Shown here piece by piece: positions 38,881 to 52,288 of a stretch of DNA of 64,000 nt. The translations under genes were made by a program, and so were the position numbers. The DNA is taken from the NCBI GenBank assembly GCA_033675265.1, contig JAUJYZ010000460.1:62001-126000 (forward strand). Reading direction: 5' to 3'. Each line of letters starts with the position of its first letter. Position 1 is the first letter of the stretch. Below the pieces are notes generated by a model. That model saw only the letters and a program-made list of their open reading frames with translations. It had not been told where the DNA came from and made no database searches. The stretch is from Actinostola sp. cb2023 (taxonomy: Eukaryota > Cnidaria > Anthozoa > Actiniaria > Actinostolidae).

Positions 38881-39145
38881 GTCGACTGAAGGCCACGTGG
38901 TGCAACGATACTGTGTCGTCATAGGAGACAGGGTATAGTTCTCTTCGGTATTTTCGAGATTTATTGATAGCGAATATTGCGACAATGATAGCACAATGGC
39001 CGTAATGCGTCTTTAATTACTAATTGTGTTCTTTGCAGACGAGTCGTGCGCTCATTGTGATGCAAGCTAGACAGAATCGCCTTTAGTCCGTCAGTGGTTT
39101 TGGCAAGGTACGTGCGTAATTGAGTACACGGATAAGAGACACATC

Positions 39146-39273
39146 ATGAGAATTGCCAGCACAAATAGGATCTTGGAACCGATGTAATTTTGAGAAAGAT
39201 TTCCAATTTTTTGAAAGCGTGTCATCAAATGGGTCTTAGTTCTGAAGACCCTTTCTGTACTAACATCTCTCAT
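39146..39273 (-). repeat. 128-base direct duplicate, second copy
   Basis: Near-identical to 38753-38880. The shared minus-strand frame has no recognised domain; it may be part of an old exon or just a repeat. Confidence 0.85.
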
Positions 39274-39961
39274 ATCTATCTATCTCGACTAATTAAGCGG
39301 TTATAAAAGATAAATAGAAAAGTTAACATACAAAAAACATTATATGTAAATATGAAAAATATAAACTGCGCCGGTGTATATTAAATTTAACAAATTTACG
39401 ATAGCTAGCCGTGATATGCATGTCCTCTTATTTACCACAACATTCAGTTCCGTATCACATCAAAATTGCTATGGACTCACGAGGCGTAACAGCATATCAA
39501 TCGCGCAAATTACCTACGAAAAAGGCGAAAAATAATGACCCCCTCTGAATGAACTTTTGTTCAAAAACATCGCAGATTGCACAATCATGGAATATATTTT
39601 TCTCGCTTTTTCATTGGTTGATGGAATATGTAAACAAAAATCTTGCCGTTTTACTTTGTTCGATTTTGACAAGCAACCATTTGAATGCCGCTTGAATTGC
39701 AAGCATGTCAAATCTTCAAAATCAAAGTTTTCAAGTCTGAAAGAAACTCTTAGAGAATTAATTCTCGGAAAGCTTCACCTTGTGCCTGGTCATTGTGTTA
39801 AATCTGAAAGATACCTTTTGTCGACAGTCATCAAAGCCGAAAAATAATGATACTCTAAAATCTGGAAAATGTAGTCAATGGAGAAAAGCACGAGGTCGTG
39901 TAACTTAACTTGTCTTGAAAAATATGAAATAACGTTAGAGAACAGTGTTCCCAATTAGTTG
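39274..39961. other. No recognised feature
   Basis: A 96-codon plus-strand frame at 39557-39847 has several Cys and Lys but no recognisable domain, no splice context and no neighbour that supports it. Confidence 0.25.
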
Positions 39962-39968
39962 TATAAAC

Positions 39969-40984
39969 CACAGGCAACCCAAGCTCTTATTTAGTGGTTT
40001 TTGGTAATTTTTTTAAATTGCTTAAAAGAGTGAGAATTTGATTGAAATAAACATACCATTTCTTCAGAAGTCGTATTTAGTCGTTTATTTGGTGATTTGA
40101 GCGTTTTTTCCTATCCTGGGCTCTCCTATCCCACGGAGTGGCAAGGCTGCACACTACGATCGTCAACCGACTTGGTTCGAGGACGATTTTCTGTTAAAAA
40201 TATAGGTCAACTGAGCAATTTGTCCTACCAAATGCCAAGGCAAATGGTTAATCGTTCCTCTGAAGCTCTCACATCTCCAAACGATAACCGAAAACTTTCC
40301 AAAAAGCCATGCTTTTACACAAAATCCATAGCAAATCTTCACTCAAAACGGCTTGGGCCGTTGGGGTAGGACACGGGAATGTGAAAATCGGCTTAGCGAC
40401 CTTGCCTGCGACCAAAATCACTCCTGAATGGTGGATGGGACAGTCTATCTATTGTATGAGAGCAACAAATCCACACGTGGGGGTCCCGGGAGAGGGTGTC
40501 GTTGGCAGACTGTCCCATCCACCATTCAGGAGTGATTTTGGTCGCAGGCAAGGTCGCTAAGCCGATTTTCACATTCCCGTGTCCTACCCCAACGGCCCAA
40601 GCCGTTTTGAGTGAAGATTTGCTATGGATTTTGTGTAAAAGCATGGCTTTTTGGAAAGTTTTCGGTTATCGTTTGGAGATGTGAGAGCTTCAGAGGAACG
40701 ATTAACCATTTGCCTTGGCATTTGGTAGGACAAATTGCTCAGTTGACCTATATTTTTAACAGAAAATCGTCCTCGAACCAAGTCGGTTGACGATCGTAGT
40801 GTGCAGCCTTCCCACTCCGTGGGATAGGAGAGCCCAGGATAGGAAAAAACGCTCAAATCACCAAATAAACGACTAAATACGACTTCTGAAGAAATGGTAT
40901 GTTTATTTCAATCAAATTCTCACTCTTTTAACCAATTTTAAAAAAATACCAAAAACCACTAAATAAGAGCTTGGGTTGCCTGTG
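39969..40984. mobile_element. CACAGG-family palindromic transposon, second type
   Basis: 1016 bases from CACAGGCAACCCAAGCTCTT to AAGAGCTTGGGTTGCCTGTG, bordered by a 7-base duplication TATAAAC (39962-39968 and 40985-40991). It is nearly a perfect palindrome with a centre near 40475; the arms carry the same 90-codon frame in opposite directions, an effect of the symmetry. The ends match the 26207 element for about 14 bases but the interiors differ. Confidence 0.85.
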
Positions 40985-41133
40985 TATAAACTAAATATAT
41001 TGACACTGAAATAAATTCATTATTATTATTATTATTATTATTATTAAATTTAAATTTTGTAAATAAGGATTTTTATCTATTTTTCTATCTCTTATTTGTA
41101 ATTTGTTTTGAGGAATAAAGTTATTATATTATT

Positions 41134-41264
<131 letters not shown>

Positions 41265-42843
41265 CAGTACTTCAGCGGAATGTTTGATGGTCTGTGGATT
41301 TTGGCAAGTGATGGATTTGTCAGTCGAAAAGTCAACAAACGAACTTTTATCCTGACCGTGAATCTAAGCATCGATAGATCTAGTTTTTAAAGAAAGATGA
41401 TACTGTGGAGAAGTGTTGCAACTGATGAAAAATTTGGCTTGCTATGAACTATGGTTGTGATTTACGAAAGTCAGCTCCGTTATGAACTCTTAGTCACTGG
41501 AAAATATGTAGCTGAAAACATGTTTTCGTTTGCCAAAATTAAAAAAATTGCATCAGACAATCGACTGATGACGTCCTACCGTGGTATGTACTCCTATTTA
41601 CCACGGCTCTCGACCAATCAAAAAGCGAGAAATTCATAGAAGTTCATCCTCAACTCTCGCTTTTTTCCCTCTGCCCGTCGACGCTACGGTGTATATGGAT
41701 AATTCAATAATTTGAAAGAGAAAATTTATGCCTTGGCGGGACTTTACTGACATGTAGCTCGAACCCACGTGTTCAGGATTAGCCTGGAACCCTACGGCGA
41801 GTTATCACATATATTCTTCATTATGGCTGCGTTTCCAGCGTGGTTGTACCTTGTTTTAAAGATTATATTTTAAACTAGTCGGTTCTAATAAAGTAAAGTG
41901 CTGCGAGTTGCAGTACGTATTTCCTCGAATCCGAGTTATGCACATTCGTTCTACATTTCAGACAAATAATAATGACACGAGATAACAGATATACATCTAA
42001 ATGTCATCGATATCAGTATTTATTAACTTTGAAATGTAAACATAAATTAAATAGGCAATTGATTTGATGTTGGATTTGATTTGTTTGCCTCAAAATTAAA
42101 ACGGTTGATTGAGTAGTTGCGACGATGGGCGACGACTAACGAACTCGATCTGGTAGATAGGTGAGCGATATCGTCTCTGTATCTGCGATGGTTTGTCTTT
42201 CAAGTCAAATAAGCTTACATGCTGTCTTGTGTCAGTATCTGATCGACTTCACATGTATTCCATCGTCAAACTGGACACGACTGTGCACATCAGCAGGGCT
42301 AAAAATCACTCTACATCGTTCGTGACCTTGATGAATGCTTTCAGCAACGAATAAAGTTGTGTTTGGCATGATAAATTTGTGAGAAAGAGAACATTTACCT
42401 GGTTATTTCGCTTGAATAAAAACCGATCAAACAATGAACGCGACGAAGCAGCAACGTGCTGCTGACAGGGACTACCGCTGATCTTACGTACAGCATGTTC
42501 AGAAAATCATCCTTGGGTCAACTTATTAAATTTATTTTTTGACTGACTACGCACCAGACATAATACAATCTTTTTAAACCAAAAAATGGCCGTGAGCAAG
42601 AACACAAATGGGACTTCCCGGGCCGGGCAACGTATTAATTTAACAAAAGCAATTGCCATTTAAGGACAATCATATGCTAAGTGAACTAAGGCAGCTCACT
42701 TTTTTTAGCTTATTAGAAATATAGAAAAATATTGTAAAACGTGGCATAGTATGCCTCGCCCTTCTTAGTTTAGTGCATCGTTAATAAAGGAGATATGATT
42801 ACAATAAAATATATGAGTAACATATAAGTGTATGTATTGTATA
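41265..42843. other. Gene-free stretch
   Basis: No exon, RNA gene or clear repeat was recognised in these 1.6 kb. The only frames are short and without motif. Confidence 0.3.
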
Positions 42844-43726
42844 CATATCAAACTTATGTCCTGCATCATTGAACATTTGCTCCTGTTGGGATCCAGTATC
42901 ACGCGGACAACGTTTTTTGTTAATGCTTTGTTTACTAATGCACGTGAGGCGCGATTGATCCAGCAATTTGTTCACTATGACCGCTAAATAAAGCAGATTC
43001 GTACGTGACTGGTTTATCATTTCTGAGTTCATATTTTTCCTTTGACAATGTGTAAATCAGGTAGCTAAAATATAAGAGAGGATGGAAAAGCTGCATATGT
43101 TTCCTCAACGGGAAAATATATCACAAATTCGAACTAACTTATTGATCTCGTGTGTGTAAATATTGGAAATTGCCTTCAAAAAACGTCCTTTCCGAGCCAT
43201 AATTTATTTGCGAATTCGCCGGCCTATGTAGCTTCTACATACAGACCGAGATACAGAGCACCAATATGATGTTCACAATTACCAAACAAAGAGTTTTAGA
43301 TTTCATTTTGCCACCGCTTAATTAAGTTTAATATACATGTATTTTATATCAAAATGCGCGTACAATTACAGAGCATTAGAATCCGGCGGTAGGTTTTTGA
43401 TTGACACAATTCCCAAAGAATTCAGAGGGATTTTGTGTGCAGCGTATGTCACGCTCTCCTATATCTCTTCAGAGATTTCAGTTCGATTGACTTTGAAGAA
43501 ACGGAAAATGCCACCTTCAAACCTCTTTATTTGTGCTTGAATTGCCAGCTTATTCATTCCTTACATATTCGTCTTTGATATTCCGTTGGTAGGTTTTTGA
43601 TTTGTATTTTAACAATGCAGTAAAAAGCAAAAATGTATCAAAATCATGCTGTTTTTCGCCTAAACAAGACTCGCCTCATCTGCATATGTGAAACAATGAC
43701 CTTTTGTATAACATAAGTTTGATATG
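42844..43726. mobile_element. CATATCAAAC-family element, copy 2
   Basis: Same ends and same orientation as copy 1, 883 bases. Frames at 42799-43032 and 43337-43540 are not conserved between the copies, so they are not taken as genes. Confidence 0.75.
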
Positions 43727-44015
43727 AAGTACTGATGACTGTTCGACTAGTTCTTGATATATTCTTGACGGCTTTATTGGCAGCTTTCTACAATAATGGT
43801 GTATTTCGTCTTGCTTGAGGCTCTAGATCTACAATGATAGAATGATAGAATAAACGTCAAGTATGCGAATCCGGCTATTTTTAAAACGCTTCACGGTTTT
43901 GGCATATTTATTTGACCTGCTTTAGTTAACTAAATATAAACTAATTGGAAGTATCGTTGTCGGGTTCAAAATAATAGAACATAGAAGCTAAGACCGCAAG
44001 GGATATATATATTTC

Positions 44016-44049
<34 letters not shown>

Positions 44050-44472
44050 GGAGCGTTTTGATTGGCTCCCGTACCGTAACTCGGAATATCCTTGGCTATT
44101 AGGTACCTTAAGTACCAGGACGATGACGTCGAGGACGACGAAGTTCGAATAAAGTGTTTTGTTGTCTATTGTTTTCATAATTGCTTCATATTCCGTGTTC
44201 ACTCACTAAATGTGCGCCCTCTTTCATGAATGACATTTTTTTGTGTGGTCCGGTTGACTGAAAACAGCTATCTGTACAAACTAACGAACTGACGTTCTCG
44301 TTCTCTTTGCGTCGTCAAACATAGGCATTTCACGTTGTAGTTTAGCACTCACTGTTTTGGGGCGAGATTCAAAATGGCGTCTCGTTTCGCTACAGTCTCC
44401 GAAGCTGACATTTTAGAAATAAATGAACTAGCTGTTCCAACCAACACCAACTGATTTGACTCGAACCACCCA
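43727..44472. other. 3' flank of the MFSD12-like gene
   Basis: No gene was recognised. Part of this should be the 3' untranslated region of the minus-strand transporter gene; minus-strand AATAAA candidates lie near 43911 and 43773, with no way to choose between them. Confidence 0.3.
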
Positions 44473-47400
44473 TTACCCAGGTTTATATGCGTACCTGGTG
44501 TCCATTTTTGTGATCCTTTTCTCATTATTGCATTGTATCTGTGCAAGAGGCTCTGCAGTATCGTTGTACCCCTCGTGTTCATACGATGAGGATCCTACAC
44601 GGTCACTAGTACTGTCTGCATCTAACCGTTGCTGATCTACGTTAACTTGTACACCGGCATCACGGCATTCCGCTAACAGAAAAAAAAAGAACTGGATTAC
44701 AGTCGCACTTCCGCTAACGAACACCTGCCGTAAGCGGTGATATCTCAGAGGCCCTGAAAGTTTCTTCGTCAATTAAAATATTACTTTGATGACCTTTCGC
44801 CATTAGTGGACACCTACGCTTGGTCCCACACCAGTCTTGTGGTCAGGGCCGGGGCGTAGGCAAGGGGAGGTCACAGGGTGCCTCTGACCCCCCTTCATTT
44901 GGGTCTACTCTTTAAATTTATATGTTTGAGGACGGGAGGGGGGCATTTGGTGGTGAACGATGTGGAGTGTGAAAATCCTGGCTACGTCCCTGCAGGTACT
45001 ACTGGAAATACAAATGTATCGATTAATTTGGGCCGCGCTTCTTGGATTCTATCGATGACGGTATCGTACGAACAAGCAAGACAATTGGACGCAGTGATTA
45101 TTTTTCTTGCCTTCTGATTGGTTCATCAAGGAAGCAATTTAGCCACCCCATCCTTAATTGTATGGACAAAAACATCAGTGAGTCAATTCCATTTCCAATT
45201 TCCAAATGAGAAATTCACGATAGTACAATTAATGTATTTACCTTTTATTTTACAGATAAATCTTGAATCGGCATAGAAGAAGATTACAGTTAACAAGCCA
45301 ATGGCTGCTGCAAGACCTGGAGCAATGCTCTGTACATGACGTACATACTCGCTACATTGTAAACACGCCTCTCTGCAAAACAAAGCAAAACAAGCGTTAG
45401 GCCGAATTAAAGGTCGTAGATGTTGTTGCTATAGTAACAGAATAAATGTACTTACCCTTGATGCTCAAGTGGGCTGAGTTCTTGGATGATTGCTATGACA
45501 ACGCCGCTGGACAATTTGTCTGAAAAGCTTATGACCCCATAGACGAATGCTCCGCATTTCTAAGTCACAAATATTATATTTTAAATTGTTAATCATATAC
45601 ATTTAGGCATGTATATAGTATTTTATTTTATTTAGTAATAAGTATTATTATTATTATATTTTTATTTATATGTTTATTATTTTTATGGTAAAGCGCTATT
45701 GGATAAATTAGAAATAGCGCTATATAAATTGATTATTATTATTATTATTATTATTATTACTGGTACAAGTTGAAAACTGATTGGCATGAGTGGTATTTGT
45801 AATCCACGAGTTTACAACATCAGAAAGGTGAACATGCAAATGACCATTTCCGGCAAATGTACTTTGTCATCACCAACAAGGTCAGCAATCATCGACAGTG
45901 ACGTCACTAACATTACAGAACCTCCGCTGCCCATAAGAACAATACCCGCATAAACAGCATTGCGCATGTCCACAGACTGCAAGTAGAACCAGACGCATGC
46001 CCCAACAGATATCGTTCCACCAATGATGTACGTTATCTGGAAAAGATGAGGCTTCGTTAAAAGAAACTGTAACGCTTAAAGACAAAAGTTGGTTCCTCAT
46101 TCATGCAATGATGTAGCGCGATTACTAGCTACATTCCACAGTATTAACTCCTTTTAAAAATTGTCAGATTGCACAGTTATATAAACACAAAAATGTTGCG
46201 TCGATCCAGCATCGTTGCTTAAGAAGACAGCGATCTTAATATAATGTTGAATTATTGCTTGCAATATAGCGCGTACCAATGACAGACGTGGATACGTTAT
46301 GCACTGGCACATCGTCGATGGGAAGATCCTTTTGAAATATTTTAGATAAAGATACATTGGTAAAAAATCTGATGTTTTTCTCTTCGATATTAGAATTTAT
46401 GTTCACCAAGATATACGTTATACCTTTTGTCCCAGTTTTTTACTCAGGATCCTAACGAGAAAAGTTGTTAAGACACCGCCGATAAGTGCTACCAAGGGGA
46501 AATACGCTATGGCCTCCTGTGAACGAGCAGTTATTTAGAAACATGTTTTGCCAGGAAACATAATCATGTAACTACTATAACGTGTGACTAAGAGATAGAG
46601 ACTCATTTTACCATTAGCAACGAGTCGGCTTTAGAAACAGGTTATGCCAAGAAACATAATATGTAACTACTATAAAGTGTGACTAGGAGACATAGTATTT
46701 ACACTCGTTTTACCATAGTAACGAGTTAATTAGAACAGGTGTTGCTAGGAAACATAATATGTAACTACTATAACGTGTGACTAGGAGACATAGTATTTAC
46801 TCTCGTTTTACCATAGTAACGAGTTAATTAGAACAGGTGTGGCTAGGAAACATAATATGTAACAACTATAAAGTGTGGCTGGGCCGAGAGAGACTCGTTT
46901 TACCATAGTAACGAGTTTCTCGACAACAGAGAATGTGATATGTACGTTGAATAAGTAGCGAAACTGGTGGCTACTTTACCTTTCTGAAGTTTAGTGTTTC
47001 TGTGAGATATAGAGGAAGATAAGACTGCGATACGTTGACGACCAAACGGGCACACATGTAAGCCACTGCTGTCTGCATGAAAACAAAATCACCAGATTAT
47101 GGAAATTGTACATGTCTGGAACTGCCTAGCCAGACTTATAGTTAGCAAGAGGATGGGACTGTTTGGAAACTTAGCCAGACTTAATTAGCAAGAGGACGGG
47201 ACTGTCTGGAAACTTAGCCAGACTTAATTCACAAGAGGACAGGACTGTCTAGAAACTTAGCCAGGCTTAATTAGCAAGAGGACAGGACTGTCTAGAAACT
47301 TAGCTAGACTTAATTAGCAAGAGGACGGGACTGTCTGGAAACTTAGCCAGGCTTAATTAGCAAGAGGATGGGACTGTCTAGAAACTTAGCCAGGCTTAAT

Positions 47401-50400
47401 TAGCAAGAGGACAGGACTGTCTAGAAACTTAGCCAGACTTAATTAGCAAGAGGACGGGACTGTCTGGAAACTTAGCCAGACTTAATTCACAAGAGGACAG
47501 GACTGTCTAGAAACTTAGCCAGGCTTAATTAGCAAGAGGACAGGACTGTCTAGAAACTTAGCCAGACTTAATTAGCAAGAGGACGGGACTGTCTGGAAAC
47601 TTAGCCAGGCTTAATTAGCAAGAGGATGGGACTGTCTAGAAACTTAGCCAGGCTTAATTAGCAAGAGGACAGGACTGTCTAGAAACTTAGCCAGACTTAA
47701 TTAGCAAGAGGACGGGACTGTCTGGAAACTTAGCCAGGCTTAATTAGCAAGAGGATGGGACTGTCTGGAAACCTAATCATGCAGACTTTATTTGCAAAAC
47801 GAACCTTATAAAGATCAGGCCTTTTCATCCATTCCATCCTGGATTTCGATAACAATGATGGTGGCCATCTATCTAGTATAGTTACGCAATCATTCTGACT
47901 CGTTGAAGGGTTATCGTTTGTTGCACAGTTCCCAATGCCATCACATGAGTTTGGACAATCGGCGATATTTCCTGTCACACAACCACAATTGGAAACGTTG
48001 ATACAGCTTTCGATGACTTCGGCCACACTGGCATTCATGGTCACGCTGGGGTCATTTGTCACGCTTTCTCTTATACTGATATTTGGTGAACCATGGCAGT
48101 GTATCAATTCTTGTGTCTCCAATTCTTGGTGGATTCTATTGGCGTTTATATCCAGTGCGTGATTGATGAAGCTATGTTTTGTAGATGAAAGGGTCTGTTC
48201 AGGAAATACACTTTCTACGGGAAAAAAATTTGAATAAAATAAACGGATGAGATAATCAACCAATGCAAATCATTCTAGTCAAGTGCAATGGAAGCGTTAT
48301 GCAAGGACTGAACGCAACGATTAACGAACGAAAGTGAATGGCCGCGTGAAAAGAAAAATCTCCATAGAGCTGTAAAGTATATATCTATCTATCTTGCATA
48401 CAGAAGAAACAACCAAAAAGCTTATATAGGGGTCAATTTTCCTACCTGCAGCGAATGCTGGTCCTGCAGTAACATTGTTTTGTTGTTTCTTTGCTAGTCG
48501 TTCTAAGTACGCTGGCGATAGGGGTTCCTTGATAACCATGTGAAAAATCACGTTGAACAGATTTCCAGAGACAACGATGATGAAAGATAGGTACTGAAAA
48601 TAAGAAATGTAAAACAGAGATGAGAGTCGATCTTCCAAATGTGCAGTGTAGATATGGGTCGGGATGATAGGAGAAGGAAACGAAAGGGCATGCTCGACGA
48701 TCCAGTGTGACTTCGAAGCGCTGGACAAAAAACACTGGATCCTCGAGCATGACGAAAGGGAAGATATTAGAAAGAAGAGGAAGGGATGGGATAGTGTTCC
48801 TCAAAGCGGATCCTATCGCACCATTTCCTAATACAGATTGCAATGCCTAATTACATATTGCATTGCAAGCTTTTTGTCAGGAAAACTTACCATGAATTCT
48901 TTCCAGACTTTGGGAGTTATTTTGCTTTCTGTACTCTGTCCCAGTAATATCCAAGTGACTCCATAGGTATAAATACCACATATAAATGTCATAGCAGACC
49001 TGACAAAATAAAGAGTAGAAACCTTTGAAGACCTTTTTGCTCGCATATTTGTAATATGCCACCTTCTCATTCGCTTGACTGCACTTCAAAGAAAAGGACC
49101 AAGTTGAGGCTAACGTTGAGTATGGTACAAAGGATCGGAGAGCTGGAACGTCAGCCTCAACTTGATCCTTTTCTTTGAAGGGCAGTCAAGCGAAGGAGAA
49201 AATGATATATTGATGGGTCAAACACATGTGCTCATTTACTTGTCTCTGGCCATTTGCTTTAATCTAATTTATATTTAGGGCAATTAAAATACACAAGAAG
49301 ACAAACTATAAAAAATAGGTAATAGGTACTACTACGAGTACAATTGGCGATTAATTGTACTCCTGTCCTCCAATCGATCAGAATCAAGTAATTTTGTTAA
49401 TTAAGGTTAATTAAGGTTTTGTTAATTAAGGTTACTCTTGGAAAAATATTACGTATTGTATTATAAATAAAGTTGTTTATTTATTGCCACCTACATGTAC
49501 CGCTAGTCACCCACATGTACCGCATAGTGTATTTTGGACGAACATCGACAAATGTATATATATAAACTTACTAGTCAGTTATATAAACTGAACCCCAGAG
49601 CCTTTTCGTTGAATAATAACTTGTATGCAATTGCATTGATTGTTTTGATGCTTTACTTAACTGTTGTTTTCAAACGATTATTTTTGTATGCATTTGATCA
49701 CCCTTTAATTCAAGCGGATATCCAGAACAAAACGTGACCAAGAAATGTGATAAATGTCACCAAACACAGTAAATACTGTGGGAAAAGCATCGATGAACAT
49801 AATATCTGGAAACTAGCCAATTTGAAATCAAGCGAATCTCAGCAGAGTAAATTTAGTTCAAATTTCTATTGTTCTTCACGATTCTCTCCCCCCTCTTAAA
49901 CAAAGCGTTACGTCATAATGATATAGGGTAATTACAGCATCTTCAACGAAATATCTAATGAGATGCAAAATGCAAAAACATTCAAACATACGGTTGTTTA
50001 ACCAGAAGATATTACTGGTTATAGTTCATTTTTTAGCCTGACTTGGTACGATACTGTTTTTTTAGATCCCCTTTCCTTTTGAATTGAGACATTCAAACGA
50101 TAAACGTTGACATTCAACAATAAAAAGAAGGCTATAATAGGCGTCTGATTTTTTCCGAACATTTGTTATGTGTATACTCATCATAGTTCTTTATCATATA
50201 TTGTAATTAAGCGGGAATCCAACCCACGACACCCCGATTTCATGACAGGTGCTCTACCCACTGAGCTACCGAGGCAACTACAGTGGCGTGGAGTTCAAAT
50301 TAGCTCAAAGACAATATAACAAAAATAATAAAGAAAGATCGAGTTTTGTGTTGGGGAGTGACTATACCAGGCCCAGCTTTATTTTCCCTTACACTAACTA

Positions 50401-50958
50401 GACCTAATTACTTTTAATATTCTACCTTGTGGCGTTAAGATCCACACGCTCATTTTTTCGACGAGATATCTCTGGTATTAAAGCCAAATGACTTATCTGA
50501 ACGCATCCCCAACCAAACTGGAACACAGCCGCCACTCCAACATAGTAGACCATCTTAAACACATCCACTGTGTCGTCCTTGAGCAGGTGAATTAACAATA
50601 GCGGGAAGGTAACCGTTACAAACACCGTCCCAATCAGGTGCCATAGTTTTCGACGACCGTACCGACAGACCGTTCTGTCACATATGATGCCGATAAATGG
50701 AGTTAAAATCCCGTCTGCTACTTGGCCTAGTAGAATCACAAGCCCTGTGTGTTGATTGGACAGTTGTACAACTTTGGTGAGGTAGATGATCAAGTAGCTG
50801 AACCACACATTAGATACAAGGTCGTTTAGGATGTGTCCTACTCCGTGTGCTGCATGCTGTACTACTGGTAATCTTTCCTGATGACTACGTCGTCTCGTTC
50901 TTTCTGTTTTGCACATTGTACGAAAGCCTTCCTCAGATCTCAATAGCAAAACATGCAA
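44473..50958 (-). CDS. MFSD12: MFSD12-like major facilitator transporter, ten exons
   Basis: Exons, all with GT..AG borders and matching phases: 50958-50426, 48999-48891, 48593-48446, 48214-47805, 47072-46980, 46516-46424, 46036-45863, 45559-45456, 45372-45242 and 44672-44473, giving about 664 residues. Exon 1 has HGVGHILNDLVSNVWFSYLI, QVADGILTPFIGIICDR and GRRKLWHLIGT, typical of the GPH/MFSD12 group. Exons 2-9 supply the rest of the twelve membrane segments, including SLSMIADLVGDDK and GAFVYGVISFSDKL. Vertebrate MFSD12 imports cysteine into lysosomes and melanosomes. This protein is longer than the vertebrate one because exon 4 adds a large Asn/Ser/Cys-rich loop between segments 6 and 7, and exon 10 adds a polar tail. 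The start could also be the Met at 50916. Confidence 0.88.
46530..46925. repeat. Tandem repeat, about 98-base unit, filling an MFSD12 intron
   Basis: Four copies of a unit with GAAACATAATATGTAACTAC and CTCGTTTTACCATAGTAACG, between exons 5 and 6. The first copy is most diverged. Confidence 0.85.
47125..47782. repeat. 43-base minisatellite with 258-base higher-order repeat
   Basis: About 15 units of 43 bases (ACTTAGCCAGACTTAATTAG onward) fill the intron between exons 4 and 5. Unit variants follow the order A-B-C-A-E-C twice, so six units form a 258-base higher-order repeat. B is marked by TTCAC and E by GGATGGG. Confidence 0.85.
49066..49200. repeat. 130-base fold-back in MFSD12 intron 1
   Basis: CATTCGCTTGACTGCACTTC pairs with GGGCAGTCAAGCGAAGGAG; the arms are about 50 bases (AAAAGGACCAAGTTGAGGCT with AGCCTCAACTTGATCCTTTT). 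Confidence 0.8.
50211..50283 (-). other. tRNA-like sequence, probably a SINE head or tRNA relic
   Basis: The minus strand reads GCCTCGGTAGCTCAGTGGGT, AGAGCACCTGTCATGAAATC and GGTTGGATTCCCGC. The D-arm and the A and B box regions look tRNA-like. The anticodon stem does not pair fully, the loop lacks the usual T at position 33, and the acceptor ends do not match. I therefore do not call a functional tRNA. Confidence 0.5.
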
Positions 50959-51778
50959 TCCATCACTATTAAACCTTTACAAAATCCTTGCGAATTCACT
51001 AAGTGGATATCACGAGATGAAATGTTATTTTTTACGCAATTGACAGGACTAACACTAGCATCGTATTTCATCATGTAGAAACAATAGTATTCACAACAGT
51101 GATTTATCAGTCTGTTCACACAATGACACAACTTTTGAATATAATAAACGTGTTGTCTTCATTGATCAGTGGTTGGGGTTAGGGGGAAAATGAGTCTGAT
51201 TCAGACTGATTTTATATTTTGGTCTTAATTTTTCTCGATTTTATGCTTATGTATTTAGCTGATTGTGTGATTTTATTCATTTTGTATTATATTTTCATTT
51301 ATTTATCACCTATTTAATATCAGAGCCCTACTGAAAATCATTTGCATGACGTAGGCCGTATGTTGAAAGAAGAGTCTAATAATCAAATAATAATAACAAC
51401 GATATGGTAAGACATTCAAATGATCCTTTAATCCCGGCTGTGACGCGTTCGAATCTTGAGTGATTTGGTAAACAAGCTCTCAGCATTATCAAATATTTGT
51501 CTAACTATTGTTTCTTTAATAGCTCGCTTTGTTCGGGTTTATTCAACCATTCTTTTGAATTTCAAGCTTTCTTTGTCTTGCTTCTTTTTTGTTCCTTTTG
51601 TTGCCTGATTGACTTTTCTCTGGCTTTGATTTCCTTTTCCTACATAAGATTGTTGTTAATTTTGTAACTGTTTACTAAGTATTGTGTATTTGTAGTATTT
51701 GTAAAGTAATTATCTATTCATTAAAAAAAAAAAAAAGTCTCTCCATGGCTTCTGTAAAACGGTCTTGCAGCTCCTCAT
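50959..51778. other. 5' flank of the MFSD12-like gene
   Basis: No gene was recognised. The minus-strand promoter should be here, but no clear TATA or initiator could be chosen. Confidence 0.3.
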
Positions 51779-52130
51779 TCGGCAAATAAAACGATATACA
51801 GCAAATAAAACGAGTTGCTGCAAATAAAACGAGTTGCAGCAAATAAAACGAGATGTAGCAAATAAAACGAGTTGCTGCAAATAAAACGAGTTGCAGGAAA
51901 TAAAACGAGTTGCTGCAAATAAAACGAGTTGCTGCAAATAAAACGAGTTGCAACAAATAAAACGACATGTAGCAAATAAAATGAGTTGCAGCAAATAAAA
52001 CGAATTGCAGCAAATAAAACGAGTTGCTGCAAATAAAACAAGTTGCAGCAAATAAAACGAGATGTAGCAAATAAAACGAGTTGCTGCAAATAAAACGAGT
52101 TGCTGCAAATAAAACGAGTTGCTGCAAATA
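51779..52130. repeat. 19-base minisatellite
   Basis: About 19 copies of GCAAATAAAACGAGTTGCT with variants GAGATGTA and GAGTTGCAG. Because 19 is not a multiple of three, all three minus frames stay open with Phe/Tyr/Leu/Cys repeats; these are not genes. A run of 13 A lies just before it. Confidence 0.9.
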
Positions 52131-52288
52131 TAACCGGAAGTTTACAGTGATTGGTCAATTTCGAGAAATCGTGTTCTAAACATAGCCAAAGTTGTTCAAA
52201 CGCCGTGACAAAGACCCAATATGTAGCATGGATGCTCCTACTTATAGACTCCTGCTATTTTTACGTATATATCCTGTCTCTTTTTCAT

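Noticed and set aside
40097..40856. 90-codon frame found identically on both strands
   Set aside because: Mirror image within the 39969-40984 palindrome; no domain or start context beyond symmetry.
46005..46475. CRISPR-like regularity in short tandem repeats such as 46530-46925 and 31470-31850
   Set aside because: Units are contiguous without unique spacers, and the surrounding genes are eukaryotic.
50211..50283. Functional tRNA gene on the minus strand
   Set aside because: The D-arm is good, but the anticodon stem and acceptor do not pair and position 33 is not T.
51710..52158. Three overlapping minus-strand frames of Phe/Tyr/Leu/Cys repeats
   Set aside because: A 19-base tandem repeat without stops in any minus frame; not a protein family.
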